Assembly: GCF_003814875.1 (NCBI RefSeq)
Contig: NZ_RKQF01000001.1
Location: 5,890,001 to 5,954,000 of the forward strand
Source: Streptomyces sp. Ag109_O5-1
GTDB lineage: Bacteria > Actinomycetota > Actinomycetes > Streptomycetales > Streptomycetaceae
DNA length: 64,000 nucleotides
Direction of reading: 5' to 3'
In this document: positions 8,688 to 19,510 of the stretch, in pieces
Layout of the letters: every line of letters starts with the position of its first letter
How positions within the stretch are numbered: position 1 is the first letter of the stretch
The notes under the pieces: model-generated
Seen by the model: the letters and a program-made list of their open reading frames with translations, nothing else
Databases searched by the model: none
What the model was told of the DNA's origin: nothing
Position numbers and translations under genes: made by a program

Positions 8688-9469
8688 ACGAGGAGATCGA
8701 CCGTCGGCTGCGCGAGGCCGCCGAGGCCCACCGGCCCGACCGTGCGAGGATGCTGGCCCGGGTGCAACGCGGCATGGCCGGCCCCGCCGTCCGTCACCGC
8801 GCGCGGCCGTTCGCGAGGTCTGGGACCAGGGTCGCGCTGGCCGGGCTCGCAGCCGCCGGCATCCTGGCGACCGGCGGCCTGGCCGTCGCCGCCATCGTCG
8901 CCACCCCGTCGCCGTCGCCCACCGTGACCACGCCTGCCACCCCGTCCCCGACCGTCAGCTCCCCGCACCCGACACCGGCCCGCCCCACCCCTGTCGCGCC
9001 GGCCCCGGCCACCACCCCGGGCAGCGCGCGCCCGACTCCGCCGGCCACCAGTCCATCGCCGGCCGCCGGCGAGAGCCAGAACGGGCCGCTGTGGTCGGCC
9101 GGCTCGCTGGATCCGAAGAGCACCGTCTACTGGACGGGTAGCAACCTCGTCCTCAAGACGACCCAGCCGCTCACCTCGCTCACGGTCGAGATGCGGATCG
9201 TGCAGACCGGCGGGGTGAAGAACACCGGCACCTGGCAGACCCTGCCGAGTGGTGACTTCACCGTCACCGTCCAGGAGGCCGGCGGCACGCTGGTCTACCG
9301 CTGGGTCCTCAAGCCTGGCCTGACCGTGCCGGCCGGGAGCCATGAGTTCGCCGCGCAGTTCAACAACGGCACCAGTGTCCGCAGTGCCGCGGGCGACGGC
9401 TACCGCGTCGACGGGCAGGGTTCGGGCGGCTCCGCGTCGGTCCGGGGAGGGTTCGTCCCGACCCGGTGA
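8684..9469 (+). CDS. Membrane partner of the SigE-type sigma factor
   Basis: A 261-residue single-pass membrane protein. A short cytoplasmic N-terminus of about 45 residues precedes one transmembrane helix (VALAGLAAAGILATGGLAVA, about residues 46-66). A Pro/Thr/Ser-rich linker follows (about 70-130), then an extracellular beta-rich domain of about 120 residues with several Trp and Gly. The extracellular part (about GPLWSAGSLDP to VDGQGSGG) resembles the exported domains often paired with SigE-type genes in Streptomyces and could bind a carbohydrate. The GTG start overlaps the sigma-factor stop. No zinc-binding anti-sigma motif is visible, so calling it an anti-sigma factor is inference from position. 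Confidence 0.6.
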   Translation: MNEEIDRRLREAAEAHRPDRARMLARVQRGMAGPAVRHRARPFARSGTRVALAGLAAAGILATGGLAVAAIVATPSPSPTVTTPATPSPTVSSPHPTPARPTPVAPAPATTPGSARPTPPATSPSPAAGESQNGPLWSAGSLDPKSTVYWTGSNLVLKTTQPLTSLTVEMRIVQTGGVKNTGTWQTLPSGDFTVTVQEAGGTLVYRWVLKPGLTVPAGSHEFAAQFNNGTSVRSAAGDGYRVDGQGSGGSASVRGGFVPTR

Positions 9470-9672
9470 ACGCCGCTGTGCGGCAAGGGGACGAGCCTCC
9501 TTGCCGTACAGCTCGATGGTCGAGCAGACCTCGGTGAGGCGCTCCCGGTCGCCCCGGGTGCCCAGGCGCACCGGTGCACCCGTGCGGACCGGCAGGTCGT
9601 TGGGGAAGGTGACGGCGGCCGTGAAAACCCTCCCTCGATCGCGGCAACCTTTCTGTGCGTGGCGGCGACTGA

Positions 9673-12192
<2,520 letters not shown>

Positions 12193-12214
12193 CCGCTACT
12201 CACCGCCTCGTCGA

Positions 12215-12245
12215 GGAACCCCAGCCGTGTGCCGGCTGGGGTTCC
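12215..12245 (+). terminator. Hairpin after the xylanase-arabinofuranosidase gene
   Basis: A perfect 13-bp stem (12215-12227 pairing with 12233-12245) with a 5-base loop lies 23 bases after the stop of the rightward hydrolase gene. There is no strong T-run, as is usual in Streptomyces. Confidence 0.7.
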
Positions 12246-12541
12246 CGTCGTTCGGGGATCAGACGGAGGCTCGGCGAGGCTTGTCGGGCTGATGGGTGTG
12301 CTCCTGGTCCTGCGCGGCGTGGGCGCCGGCGTCCCGGGCCGCATTCACCTTCCGCCGCAGCGACGCATTCATCGACCGGGACGGCCCGCACTCCCCCGGC
12401 CTCGCGGTCGAACTCGGCTTCCCCGCCGTCACCTGTCAGCACGGTCATCCCCTTCGCCGAGGCCGTCTCGATCGGCGCCCGCACCGACGGCGGCATGGCC
12501 GGCGCCGCCCGGAGAAGTCCTCAGCCCGGCGAAGACGACGA

Positions 12542-12574
12542 AATGCGCCCCCATCGAAGCGATGGGGGCGCATT
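12542..12574 (-). terminator. Hairpin after the ricin-domain protein gene
   Basis: A perfect 15-bp stem (12542-12556 with 12560-12574) and a 3-base loop lie just beyond the stop of the leftward ricin-domain gene. The roughly 300 bases between this hairpin and the one at 12215-12245 hold no convincing gene. Confidence 0.75.
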
Positions 12575-12586
12575 CGTCAACTTCAC

Positions 12587-14473
12587 CTACTTGAGTGCTG
12601 TACCGCCCGAGTTGTGGTACGCGATCGTCTTGTTGATCAGGTTTCCGCCGTCGGTTTCGACCGAGGTCTGTTCCTGCTGTCCTGGACCGAAGAGCAGGCC
12701 GGCGACATGGGCGTTCGCGACCTGGTCCATGTGCCCGAAGAACCAGTCCACCTTGTCGTCCTTGTAATGGTTGAGGGTGTTGTTCTGCGCCATGTTGCCC
12801 ACGGGGATCTGCCACAGGACCACCGGCTTGCCCACGGACTCGGCCATCGTCTTGTAGAACTGCAGCGCGGCGGCGGCCTTCTGGTCGGTCCAGAAGTGGT
12901 CACTGCCGCCGTGGGCCGGCTGTGCGTACCAGCCCGCGTCGCGGTCCGACACATCGGTGGCCAGGAAGTCGGCGTTCTGCGCCCCGAGGCTCGCGTAGTC
13001 CTTGACGCATCCCTGGGTGTTGTTCTGCCAGTCCCAGCAGGTGAGGTGGAGCCCCGCGGCGGTGTTCGGCGCGTACTTGTGCGCCATCGAGATCAGGCAG
13101 CGGGAAAGTCCGGCGGCGCTGTTCTCCTGCGATCCGCAGTCCGTCGGATTCGCGGCCGCGACCTGTGCGGGAACCTGGTGCGGATCGCCGAGCGACCGGA
13201 CGTAGCCCCAGAAGTCGGGCTCGAGGTCGATCGCGTCGTGCGACGTGCCGATCTTCTGGAGGAAGAACCGGTAGTCGTTCAGGTACCGGGTGAGCAGGTC
13301 GAGCCGGTTGATGGCCTTGACCTCGCCCGGACCGTCGCCCTGGCCTGCCGCGTCCCCGAGGTCGCGCAACGAGTACCAGGTCCAGAGCATCTTCTGCGGA
13401 CGTGGGCTCCCCTTGTACGTCGCCTGGGCCGCCACGGAGTCCCGCCAGGTCACGTAAGTGCCGGGCGCCGTGGTGCTGCCGTTCCAGCAGCCCCACCAGC
13501 CCGACCAGTCGTCGTGGCAGCGCGCTGCCGTGTAGTAGTCCGACGAGGGTGCGGGCTGGCTGTGCACATAGGCGTACCGCACGTCGAACGGCGCGGCGGC
13601 CGCCGAGGCGTCGGACATCGAGCCGCCGATGAGCACCGTGCCGCTGCCCATGAAGCGTTTCGTCGAGCTGCCGCCACCGGCCACGGGAGACGGCGTCGAC
13701 GACGGCGTCGACGACGGGTGCGAGCTGCTCGGAGCCGGGCTGGCGGGAACGCTGCTGCTCGGCGCGGAGGGCGTACCGGAGCTGCCGACACTCCCGGCCG
13801 GGACGAGTTGCCACTGCTGATCGGCGCCGCCCCGGTCGCGGTTCTGGACGACGTGGCCCCCGTCGGCCTTGGCGGCGTTGTGGACATCGACGGCCATGCC
13901 ACTGAAGCGATTGACCAAACGCACATAGCCGTCCGACGACTTCGCCAGTTTGAACTGCTGGTTGGTGCCGTTCAGGTCTTTCCACTGCACGAGGGCGGAG
14001 CCGGCCGTCTTCGACCAGCCGAGGTCGTCCAGCACCTTGCCGGAGTTCCGGTTCTGCAGCCGGTAGTACCCGTCACCCGCGTCGATGAAGCGCCACTGCT
14101 GGTTGGCCCCGCCGTGACGGCTCCACTGCACCACCGCCGCGCCGTCGTTCTTGGCGGAGGCGCGGTCGTCCAGCACCTTGCCGCTGTTGCGGTTGACCAG
14201 CACGTACCACTTCTTCAGATCCAGGGTCTTCGGCTGCGCCGAAGCCTGGCTGACCACGACAGCCGAGCCGGTCACGACCACCATGGCGAGACCCGCCCAG
14301 AGACCCCGACGCGCGAGCAACCGACGGCCACGATGCTTCGGACGACCACCGCGCGCGCCGCCGTCGGCACGGTGGCCGCCGACGGGGGACGCCACCGATG
14401 ACGTGGGTGGGCCGGGGACATGTCTGTGCTCTCGTTCCAGGGACACGCCTGTGCTCTCTTTCAGCCGTTGCAT
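12587..14473 (-). CDS. Secreted ricin-lectin protein with a putative glycoside-hydrolase domain
   Basis: A 628-residue exported protein. An Arg-rich N-terminus of about 60 residues leads into a signal peptide (LWAGLAMVVVTGSAVVV, cleavage near ASA). Ricin-type repeats follow over about residues 85-220 (NRNSGKVLDD twice, ending NQQW/NQQF/DQQW). A Ser/Pro linker comes next, then a C-terminal domain of about 360 residues. That domain has SGWWGCWNGS, DAIDLEPDFWGYV, LHLTCWDWQN and WQIPVGNM. Acidic residues at strand ends and many Trp suggest a TIM-barrel glycosidase, but I cannot assign a GH family. The start at 14473 has AGGTGG upstream. It lies convergent to the GH10-GH62 gene, consistent with a role in polysaccharide breakdown. 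Confidence 0.75.
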   Translation of the reverse strand: MQRLKESTGVSLEREHRHVPGPPTSSVASPVGGHRADGGARGGRPKHRGRRLLARRGLWAGLAMVVVTGSAVVVSQASAQPKTLDLKKWYVLVNRNSGKVLDDRASAKNDGAAVVQWSRHGGANQQWRFIDAGDGYYRLQNRNSGKVLDDLGWSKTAGSALVQWKDLNGTNQQFKLAKSSDGYVRLVNRFSGMAVDVHNAAKADGGHVVQNRDRGGADQQWQLVPAGSVGSSGTPSAPSSSVPASPAPSSSHPSSTPSSTPSPVAGGGSSTKRFMGSGTVLIGGSMSDASAAAAPFDVRYAYVHSQPAPSSDYYTAARCHDDWSGWWGCWNGSTTAPGTYVTWRDSVAAQATYKGSPRPQKMLWTWYSLRDLGDAAGQGDGPGEVKAINRLDLLTRYLNDYRFFLQKIGTSHDAIDLEPDFWGYVRSLGDPHQVPAQVAAANPTDCGSQENSAAGLSRCLISMAHKYAPNTAAGLHLTCWDWQNNTQGCVKDYASLGAQNADFLATDVSDRDAGWYAQPAHGGSDHFWTDQKAAAALQFYKTMAESVGKPVVLWQIPVGNMAQNNTLNHYKDDKVDWFFGHMDQVANAHVAGLLFGPGQQEQTSVETDGGNLINKTIAYHNSGGTALK

Positions 14474-14547
14474 CTGACCGACCACCTGGCCGGACAACAC
14501 CGAGTGGTCCCAGGGGCCGAAAAGGTTGCCGCGAAGAGCCACAGAAT

Positions 14548-14736
14548 TTTTTTCGCCTCGCCCAAGGGGTCCGGGGTGCGGTGGCGGAAGAACAGGGCCG
14601 ATCCCAGGGTCACCCCGCGTGCCCGCAGCGGCACTGCCATGACGGAGTGGATTCCGACGCGGTGCGTCAGATACAGGCCGAGGGCCCCAACGTATGGCCA
14701 GGTTGCTTGCCGCCGACGGTGGCCCACGTCCAACAC
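14548..14736 (-). pseudogene. GAF-domain fragment of a PP2C-type phosphatase
   Basis: About 60 codons read GIHSVMAVPLRARGVTLG, then ALFFRHRTPDP. This is the end of a GAF domain as found in the PAS/GAF/PP2C phosphatases of Streptomyces; compare SWIIVPVIARGTTLGVVWF in the phosphatase gene at 844-3339. Both the upstream and downstream parts of such a protein are missing, and the sequence turns non-coding after AKK. The fragment abuts the 5' end of the ricin-domain gene on the same strand. A rearrangement therefore placed the lectin gene next to a truncated phosphatase gene. Confidence 0.6.
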
Positions 14737-14810
14737 CGAAGTGCGGGGCCTGGGTTCCCCGCGGTGAGCGCGACGGTTCCGTGACCGGTGGGCGTGGTCC
14801 GGTGTCAGCG

Positions 14811-15716
14811 TCAGGGGGTTCGGGCCTCGGCGGCGTCGCGGAGGAGTCCGGCGAAGGTCAGGGCGGCGGGGGTGAGGGAGTGGTCGGCCATGCGAACCAG
14901 GAGGATGCGGCGGATGGGAGCTGGCGGTTGGAGGGGCAGGGCGTTTACGCCGGGTCGGATGCCCTCCAGGGCCAGGGTGGGGGCGAGGGCGACGCCGATG
15001 CCGGCGGCGACCATGGCCTGGGCTTCCTGGTAGTCGTGGGCCTCGTAGGCGATGTGGGGCTCGAAGCCGACGGCGCGACAGCCGCGGACGAGGGCTTCGG
15101 CCACCGGGTGATGGTCGGCGCGGGTGATCCAGGGGTCGTGTGCGAAGTCGGCGAGTGAGGCGGCGTCGCGGCCGGCGAGTGGATGGTGGTCGCTGACGAG
15201 AAGGGCAGGCGGGTCATCGAGAAGTGGGGTGATGACAATGTCCTCCCGGTCGATTCGGCTCCAGTCGTAGTCCCACATGAGGGACATCTCGATCTCCCGG
15301 TTCTCCAGCATCGTCCAGAGCCCGGCGATGCGGGCGCTGCGGACGGTCAGCCGTACGTCGGGGTGGGCGTCCCGGAAGGCGATCACGGCCTGTGGGAGGA
15401 GCGAGGCGCCGACGGTGGGGAAGGTGCCGATGCGCAGGGTGCCCGCGCGCAGGCCGGCGTAGTCGGCGAGTTCGTTTTCCGCGGCCCGCAGTTCGCGTTC
15501 GATCCGGTGCCCTCGTTCGGCCAGCGCCCGTCCGGCGTCGGTGAGGGAGACACCCCGGGCGTGGCGTTCCAGCAGGGGCTGTCCTGCCTCCGCTTCCAGG
15601 CGGCTGACCTGCTGCGATACCGCTGACGGGGTGTAGTTCAGGGCGCGGGCTGTCGCGGTCACCGAGCCGCGCCGGGCGACCTCCGTGAACAGCAGGATGC
15701 GCCGGACATCGAGCAT
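14811..15716 (-). CDS. LysR-family transcriptional regulator
   Basis: A 301-residue regulator with an N-terminal winged helix-turn-helix (about residues 2-60: LLFTEVARRGSVTATARAL, then SAVSQQVSRLEAEAG) and a LysR substrate-binding domain (about 85-290). The ATG at 15716 is preceded by GGAGGTGG, so the ATG seven codons upstream is unlikely. It is divergent from the prpF-like gene, and the two starts are about 145 bases apart. This is the classic arrangement for a LysR protein controlling the neighbouring operon, here the PrpF-like isomerase and dicarboxylate transporter. The interval is relatively AT-rich, as expected for shared promoters. The inducer is probably the transported acid or a product of it. 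Confidence 0.88.
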   Translation of the reverse strand: MLDVRRILLFTEVARRGSVTATARALNYTPSAVSQQVSRLEAEAGQPLLERHARGVSLTDAGRALAERGHRIERELRAAENELADYAGLRAGTLRIGTFPTVGASLLPQAVIAFRDAHPDVRLTVRSARIAGLWTMLENREIEMSLMWDYDWSRIDREDIVITPLLDDPPALLVSDHHPLAGRDAASLADFAHDPWITRADHHPVAEALVRGCRAVGFEPHIAYEAHDYQEAQAMVAAGIGVALAPTLALEGIRPGVNALPLQPPAPIRRILLVRMADHSLTPAALTFAGLLRDAAEARTP

Positions 15717-15862
15717 GCCGCCACCTCCAGCGTTCACTTCACCTTAATAGCCATACACATTTCCGAGATTGTACTTCACGCTGCCGTAACCCACCGTGGA
15801 GGACACCACGCACGGCGAGACCGTCGGCGGGCTTCCCCTTCCCTGGCTGTGAGGAGTCGGTT

Positions 15863-16981
15863 GTGCTGCGTCTGCAGGGCGAGATGATCCGCGGAGGAAC
15901 CAGCAAGTGCTGGATCTTCGACCACCGCGACGTGGCCGCCACGGGCGTGGACGTCGATGCCCTCCTGCTCGCCGCCTTCAACGCCGCCGACCCCCGCCAG
16001 ATCGACGGCGTGGGCGGAGCCTCCTCCACCACCTCCAAGGCCGCCGTCGTACAGGCGTCGACCCAGGCCGGCGTGGATGTCGAGTACGCCTTCGCACAGG
16101 TCGGGATCGGCGACGAGCACGTGGAGTGGGCCAGCAACTGCGGCAACTGTGCCACCGCCGTGGCCCTGTACGCCGTCCACCACCATCTCGTGCCGATCAC
16201 GTCGGACACCACCACCGTCCGCATGCTCAACGTCAACACCGGGGCCCGCCTCACCGGCACGATCCCCACCCCCGCGGGCGTGGCCCCGGAGGAGGGCACG
16301 GCCGTGGTCCCGGGTACCTCGGCGCCGGGCGTGCCGGTCCTGCTCGGGTTTCAGGACCCGGCGGGCTCGACGACCGGCCGCGCACTGCCGACCGGCCGGG
16401 CACTGGACGAGCTGACCGGCCCGGACGGCCTTGTCGAGGCATCCCTGGTGGACGCCGGCGCGCCGGCCGCGCTGTTCGAGGCCAAGGCGTTCGGCCTCGA
16501 CGGCACGGAATCCCTCACCGCGTTCGCCACCGCAGTACCCGCGCTGACCCTGCTGCGCCGCCAGGCAGCGCTGGCCATGGGCCTGGCCCGCGAGGGCGAT
16601 CCGGTCAGCCACGCGGTACCGAAGGTGGGCATCGTCGCCCGACCCGCCCCTTATCGCACCACACAGGGCATACTCGTCAACCAGGACGAGTACGACCTGG
16701 CCGTGCGCATGGTCTCCATGCACGCCCCGCACCCGGCGATCGGCCTGACCTCCGCCGTGGCCCTGGCCACAGCCGCCACCACCCCTGGCACCCTCGCCCA
16801 CCGCGTAGCCCGGCAGACCGCCGACGGCACGCTGCGCCTGGGCACCCCCGCCGGCGTGGTCACCACCCAAGCCGTCCCCGCACCGGACGGCGCGTCCCCC
16901 ACGGTGCTGCTGCACCGCGCCGCCCGCCGCATCGCCCGAGCCGAACTCCTCGTTCCCGTCCTGGAAGGACGCCCCGCATGA
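15863..16981 (+). CDS. PrpF/LigU-family isomerase (DUF453)
   Basis: A 372-residue enzyme of the PrpF family, which includes 2-methylaconitate cis-trans isomerases, 4-oxalomesaconate tautomerases and related aconitate isomerases with a diaminopimelate-epimerase-like fold. Family marks include GEMIRGGTSKCWIF near the N-terminus, DGVGGASSTTSKAAVV, WASNCGNCATAVA and the C-terminal PAIGLTSAVALATA. The Cys residues in GGTSKC and SNCGNC lie where the family keeps catalytic acid-base residues. The GTG start has GAGGAG upstream. Its stop overlaps the ATG of a dicarboxylate symporter (ATGA), so isomerase and uptake of an unsaturated tri- or dicarboxylate are likely coupled. No acnD or 2-methylcitrate gene is near, which argues against propionate metabolism. 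Confidence 0.85.
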   Translation: MLRLQGEMIRGGTSKCWIFDHRDVAATGVDVDALLLAAFNAADPRQIDGVGGASSTTSKAAVVQASTQAGVDVEYAFAQVGIGDEHVEWASNCGNCATAVALYAVHHHLVPITSDTTTVRMLNVNTGARLTGTIPTPAGVAPEEGTAVVPGTSAPGVPVLLGFQDPAGSTTGRALPTGRALDELTGPDGLVEASLVDAGAPAALFEAKAFGLDGTESLTAFATAVPALTLLRRQAALAMGLAREGDPVSHAVPKVGIVARPAPYRTTQGILVNQDEYDLAVRMVSMHAPHPAIGLTSAVALATAATTPGTLAHRVARQTADGTLRLGTPAGVVTTQAVPAPDGASPTVLLHRAARRIARAELLVPVLEGRPA

Positions 16982-18375
16982 GCCGCAACGACGCCGCCCC
17001 GGGTACCGTCACCGCACCACCGGGCCGCATCCGCCGGATGCTGTCCCACCTCTACATCCAGTGCCTGATCGCCGTCCTCCTCGGCGCCGCCGTGGGCGGG
17101 TTGTGGCCGTCCGTCGGCGCTGACCTCAAACCGCTCGGCGACGGCTTCATCGCGCTGGTGAAGATGTTCATCGCACCGATCATCTTCTGCACGGTCGTCC
17201 ACGGCATCGCCTCCATGGGCAACGCCCGCGCGGTCGGCCGCGTGAGCCTGAAGGCTCTGGTCTACTTCGAGGTGCTGACCACCGTGGCCATGGTGATCGG
17301 CCTGGTCGTCGTCAACGTCGTCAAACCGGGCAGCGGTCTGCACATCGACCTCTCGACCCTGTCCACCAAGGGCCTGCCGCCGGAGGCGACCACGGCCCAC
17401 GAGGGCTTCGCCGCCTTCCTTCTCGCCATCGTCCCGGCCACCCTGGTCAGCGCCCTGACCGGCAACGAGATCCTGCCCGTGCTGCTGGTGTCGGTGCTGT
17501 TCGGCTTCGGCCTGCACGCCAGCGGAGAGGCCGGCCTGAGTATCGCCCGGGGCGTCGAGAAGTTCTCCACGGTCCTGTTCACGCTCATCCGCTGGATCAT
17601 GCGACTGGCCCCCATCGGCGCGTTCGGCTCAATGGCCTTCACCATCGGCCACTACGGCCTGGGCACCCTGCGCCACCTGGCGCTGCTCGTCGGCTCGTTC
17701 TGGCTGACCGCCCTCTTCTTCGTCCTGGTCGTCCTCGGAACCGTGATGCGCCTGAACGGACTGCGGCTGCTGCCCTTCCTGCGCTACATCAAGGAAGAAC
17801 TGCTGATCGTCCTGGGCACCTCCTCCACCGAGCCCGTCCTGCCGCGCATGATGGCCAAGCTCCAGCACGCCGGCGCCTCGAAACCCGTCGTCGGCATCAC
17901 GCTGCCCGCCGGGTACTCCTTCAACCTCGACGGCACCGCCATCTACCTGACCATGGGCTCGGTCTTCCTCGCCCAGGCCCTCGGCATCCACCTCAGCCTC
18001 ACCCAGCAGCTGGCCATGCTCGCCGTCATGCTGCTCACCTCCAAGGGCGCCGCAGGCGTCACCGGCTCCGGCTTCATCGCCCTGGCCGCCACCCTCAGCG
18101 CCGTCCCGCACGTCCCGCCCGCCGCCCTGGCACTGATCTTCGGCGTCGACCGGTTCATGTCCGAAGCCCGCGCCCTGACCAGCCTGGTCGGCAACGGCGT
18201 CGCCACCCTGGCCGTCGCCCGCTGGGAGGGCGAGCTCGACGAGGACCGCGCCAAGGCCGTCCTGCGCGGAGAGATCCCCTACGCCCCCGCCCCCGTTCCC
18301 TCCGCGGTGACAGCCGAGCCCGATCCGACGGAGACACCAGTACCAACCCACGCCCCCGTCCCCGCCGCAGGCTGA
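16978..18375 (+). CDS. Dicarboxylate/cation symporter (DAACS family)
   Basis: A 465-residue membrane carrier of the DctA/GltP type. About eight hydrophobic segments, two re-entrant hairpins and the family motifs are visible: GTSSTEPVLPRMM (the serine-rich hairpin), GYSFNLDGTAIYLT and the later FGVDRFMSEARALTSLVGN. The Asp and Asn residues of the last motif belong to the substrate and sodium site. The start overlaps the PrpF-like gene and the divergent LysR gene probably controls both. The likely job is uptake of a C4 to C6 carboxylate that the PrpF-like enzyme isomerises. The last about 40 residues are a Pro/Ala/Thr-rich cytoplasmic tail of no known function. Confidence 0.9.
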   Translation: MSRNDAAPGTVTAPPGRIRRMLSHLYIQCLIAVLLGAAVGGLWPSVGADLKPLGDGFIALVKMFIAPIIFCTVVHGIASMGNARAVGRVSLKALVYFEVLTTVAMVIGLVVVNVVKPGSGLHIDLSTLSTKGLPPEATTAHEGFAAFLLAIVPATLVSALTGNEILPVLLVSVLFGFGLHASGEAGLSIARGVEKFSTVLFTLIRWIMRLAPIGAFGSMAFTIGHYGLGTLRHLALLVGSFWLTALFFVLVVLGTVMRLNGLRLLPFLRYIKEELLIVLGTSSTEPVLPRMMAKLQHAGASKPVVGITLPAGYSFNLDGTAIYLTMGSVFLAQALGIHLSLTQQLAMLAVMLLTSKGAAGVTGSGFIALAATLSAVPHVPPAALALIFGVDRFMSEARALTSLVGNGVATLAVARWEGELDEDRAKAVLRGEIPYAPAPVPSAVTAEPDPTETPVPTHAPVPAAG

Positions 18376-18421
18376 CGTCGCGGTCCTGACCGATCTCGCC
18401 GCCGAGGCGGATGCCATCAGC

Positions 18422-18733
18422 GTGGGCTGCGACAAGTGCGTGCCAGTCAGCGTGCGTGCGGGACAGCGCGGGCCCCGCCCCGTCTACCAGGTCCTCGCCG
18501 GCAGTACACCCGTCATGGTCACGACTCAGAAGGTGCTCGTCGCCCGGCTGGGCGACGAGCAGTGGAGTCAGCTGCTGACCTGCTCCGCCGGCGGGCGCAG
18601 CAGCATCGTCAAGCAGACGGCCGTCCGCACCGGGACGGTGGTCGTCGCGGTCTCCGGCCGCCCCGGCCTTGTCGATGCCCGCGTGCACGAGGCAGTCGCC
18701 AAGGCCACGGGGGCGAGGTCCACGGAGCGATGA
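18422..18733 (+). CDS. Hypothetical protein, possibly a 5'-truncated gene
   Basis: A 103-codon frame beginning with GTG. The amino-acid composition is protein-like (VYQVLAGSTPVMVTTQKVLV, and SSIVKQTAVRTGTVVVAVSG), unlike that of the other frames here. The frame stays open upstream to near the symporter stop (AVLTDLAAEADAIS), so the true gene may have lost its 5' end. I do not recognise the family; the C-terminal VDARVHEAVAKA could be a helix. No good ribosome-binding site is seen. It runs against the decayed Fic gene on the other strand. Confidence 0.35.
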   Translation: MGCDKCVPVSVRAGQRGPRPVYQVLAGSTPVMVTTQKVLVARLGDEQWSQLLTCSAGGRSSIVKQTAVRTGTVVVAVSGRPGLVDARVHEAVAKATGARSTER

Positions 18734-18806
18734 GGCGGGCCCGGCGGGCAGACAGCTCGGGCTCGTCCGCCGCGCGCCGCTTCTGGTGGCTGCTTCCGTC
18801 CTGTCG

Positions 18807-18837
18807 CAACGGCGGCCCACTGTGTGGGCCGCCGTTG
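18807..18837 (-). terminator. Hairpin at the end of the decayed Fic locus
   Basis: A perfect 13-bp stem (18807-18819 with 18825-18837) with a 5-base loop. It lies where the protein-like part of the leftward frame ends, yet no stop codon precedes it. This fits a terminator of the original gene, whose stop was lost. Confidence 0.6.
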
Positions 18838-19394
18838 GCGTGCGCCGGGTTGGTTCTCTTCGAACTTGTAGCGGTATCGGAAGGGGTCTCGCGCGCGGAG
18901 GGCTTCGACCAGGCGCCCGCATTCGGCGTAGTCCTCGTCGGTCATGAGGGCGTAGACGTTGCTGGGCATGGTGCTGTCGGGGAGCGGGTCGACGTACTTC
19001 AGGCACAGGTTGACGAGGACTGCCACTGATACGTCTCGGCCGTCCCGGGCGCTCTCCCCAAGGAACTGGAGGGCTTCGCACTGGGAGCGAATCAGCGCAA
19101 GAACGTCTTCGGACACGGTCCCGTCGTCAGCACGAGCGACTGCGTCGGCCGTGATGCCCTCGGCGACGAGGCTTCGGTCACTCCCCAGTCGACCTCATAC
19201 AGGCGCTCGATGATGCCGGTCTCGATCGCGTGGCGCCGCAATGAGCGCCTGCGGGCTTCCTGGAAGGCCGGATCGTTCGCCTTGACGACCTCCTGCCACG
19301 CCCTTTGCAGGGAGTCGACCGACTCCAGCACGGGCAAGAGGTCACCGTTGACATGAGGCAACGGCTCTACCTCAACCCATTGAAGATCCGGCAT
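18838..19394 (-). pseudogene. Frameshifted, truncated Fic-family protein gene
   Basis: Codons from the ATG at 19394 give LPHVNGDLLPVLESVDSLQ and RRHAIETGIIERLYEVDWGV, the N-terminal region of actinobacterial Fic-domain proteins. Near 19171 the frame is lost. In the next frame it continues VAEGITADAVARADDGTVSE, then ALIRSQCEALQFLGESARDG, as expected if one C is missing after GAAGCC. No Fic motif (HPFxDGNGR) follows. Instead the frame runs into an unrelated tail (DPLPDSTMPSNVYALMTDED) and then through a terminator-like hairpin without a stop. The gene therefore carries a frameshift and an internal or 3' deletion, so a functional AMP-transferase is not expected. Confidence 0.72.
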
Positions 19395-19462
19395 CCTGTT
19401 GACGTTGGCAGCTTAGTCGGATCAACGGCTGAAGGGTGCCGTCGCGAGTGCACAGCCGCACG

Positions 19463-19496
19463 GCGGGGCCGCAGGCCGTTGTGGCTGCGGCCCCGC
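19463..19496 (-). terminator. Hairpin after the GH74 gene
   Basis: An 11-bp stem (19463-19473 with 19486-19496) with a partly structured 12-base loop begins 15 bases past the stop of the leftward GH74 gene. Confidence 0.7.
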
Positions 19497-19510
19497 TCAG
19501 GTGATTGGGG

